A stretch of DNA of 64,000 nt from Symsagittifera roscoffensis. Lineage: Eukaryota; Xenacoelomorpha; Acoela; Convolutidae. The translations under genes and the position numbers were made by a program. This document shows positions 63,001 through 64,000 of the stretch, one piece after another. The notes under the pieces are model-generated. The model did not search any database, was not told the origin of the DNA, and worked only from the letters and a program-made list of their open reading frames with translations. Each line of letters opens with the position of its first letter. Positions within the stretch are counted from its first letter, which is position 1. The stretch spans positions 13,736,539 through 13,800,538 of the forward strand of contig NC_087070.1 of the NCBI RefSeq assembly GCF_963678635.1, given 5' to 3'.

Positions 63001-63364
63001 GCAATAACCGCGTATGTTAAAGACTTCCCATAATCCATTCTTTCGATTGAATCTAAAATCTTAAATATGTGAGGATCGTTTTCGACGAAATTCAAAATAA
63101 AAAAATAGCTTCACTTTTGCGAGGGCTATAACTTTGGGTGATTTTTTTTGGAGTAGCTGCTTATGCAGGAGAGATTTCCAACACCCGTTCAATTCACTGA
63201 GACCAAAATATTAGATTTGGGAGAGTAGTTTTTGAGAAAAAAAAGAAATTCAAAAACTATAGTTCAAATACCCCACGCTCCAGACTCTTTGAAGGCTGTA
63301 GACAGAGGGGTAGAATAAACAGAGACATTTCCATTAAGACCCTTTTTAGACACAAAGGCGAAGG

Positions 63365-63666
63365 TGCGCCTCGCAATCACTAGCGAGAACACGGCAAAAA
63401 AGCATTTCTAAGCTCGCTAGTGTGAAAATCAAGAAAGAGGCGAAAAGACATGAGGCTCAAAAGAAGAAAAAACGACTTGAAAAACCAAAGGTTATGGAAG
63501 CAACTCTATTCGAGAACTCCTAGATCTGAAATTCCACACTCTTAAGGGATGCATAGCAGACAGCAATGGCTGCGCTCTATATAAACTGACAGAACTTCAA
63601 CTATTAGGGAGGGCAAAATATAGACTTAACGTTCAACTTGAATTGGAGAAAAAAATTGAAAAATAA
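63365..63666 (+). pseudogene. Decayed coding remnant, lysine-rich then LKFHTLKGC
   Basis: One frame (about 63416-63523) reads KKEAKRHEAQKKKKRLEK before a stop. The neighbouring frame (63481-63666) then reads IRELLDLKFHTLKGC and CALYKLTELQLLGRAKYRL before a stop. The pattern suggests one ancestral coding sequence with a frameshift near 63505. Family not recognised; a retroelement protein is possible. Confidence 0.4.
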
Positions 63667-64000
63667 CACAAATTCTGATAGTGCAAAGAATGGTTAAACG
63701 ATATCTTTTGCAATCATCCTTAAATCTGTGTTTCCAGTATTTCGATTTTAAAAAGTTGTTCTGCTTGGATAAAAGTGGTAGCGACACTCTAGACTAATTT
63801 TCTTGTGAACAACTACTCTTGTTTCAAATTCAAACATAGCCAACAGAGTTGAAAAAGAGTCAATGAACGCATGGAAACAACAAAAATACACTCTTTATTT
63901 GAATTTCTAATTTTAGAAAACTAATTGAATGACTTTAAAGCTCTTTGAATTTGAAACACCGTTTACGATTCTCACCTTTTTGATACAATTAACCCAATTT
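63667..64000. other. Window end, nothing recognised
   Basis: AT-rich sequence without ORFs, repeats or exon-like segments. The missing C-terminal exon of the GT92 gene may lie beyond the window. Confidence 0.4.

Overview
This is a eukaryotic, almost certainly animal, genomic window. It is AT-rich and gene-poor, with a GT-AG intron-containing gene, long tandem satellites, nested DNA-transposon relics and decayed retrotransposons. A BEL/Pao integrase relic (a superfamily known from animals), a Ty3/gypsy pol and a LINE with endonuclease and reverse transcriptase all point to a metazoan. I cannot name the species. There are no prokaryotic operons, rRNA genes or CRISPR arrays.

The one gene I can reconstruct lies on the + strand from 26120 to beyond 57309. 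It encodes a glycosyltransferase family 92 (DUF23-like) protein. Eight exons join with compatible phases: 26120-26269, 26606-26968, 27435-27580, 28140-28301, 28543-28809, 34549-34723, 56705-56835 and 57250-57309. Together they give about 485 residues with an N-terminal signal anchor and a D-x-D-E motif. The last C-terminal piece was not found. A second, clearly related first exon with the same end phase lies 26 kb upstream (80-226). It is either an alternative first exon or the relic of a tandem paralogue.

Layout. 1-7832: paralogous first exon, several copies of a ~550-bp non-autonomous element (family A, hairpins at both ends), a minus-strand LINE relic and a nested TA-flanked MITE. 7833-24280: two arrays of a 96-bp satellite (about 157 copies) split by transposon debris, each array starting after the same 88-bp flank. 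24281-28809: spacer, then exons 1-5. 28810-34548: intron 5, with family A copies, one interrupted by a perfect-TIR element. 34549-34723: exon 6. 34724-56704: a 22-kb intron holding a minus-strand Ty3/gypsy pol relic, a local segmental duplication, a foldback element, a 12-kb array of a ~138-140-bp satellite, a ~150-bp-arm palindrome and a hAT-type MITE. 56705-57309: exons 7-8. 57430-64000: BEL/Pao integrase relic, a 1.43-kb unit repeated in tandem, and a decayed coding remnant.

The most informative observation is the hAT MITE at 56278-56697. Its 8-bp target duplication copies the 3' splice site of exon 7, so the gene now has two identical acceptors 428 bp apart. Also notable are two element families that share a 10-bp 5' terminus followed by different but still self-complementary hairpins, a 12-bp perfect-TIR element with a 2-bp target duplication, and a 19-bp copy of the exon 5 boundary forming the loop of an intronic hairpin.
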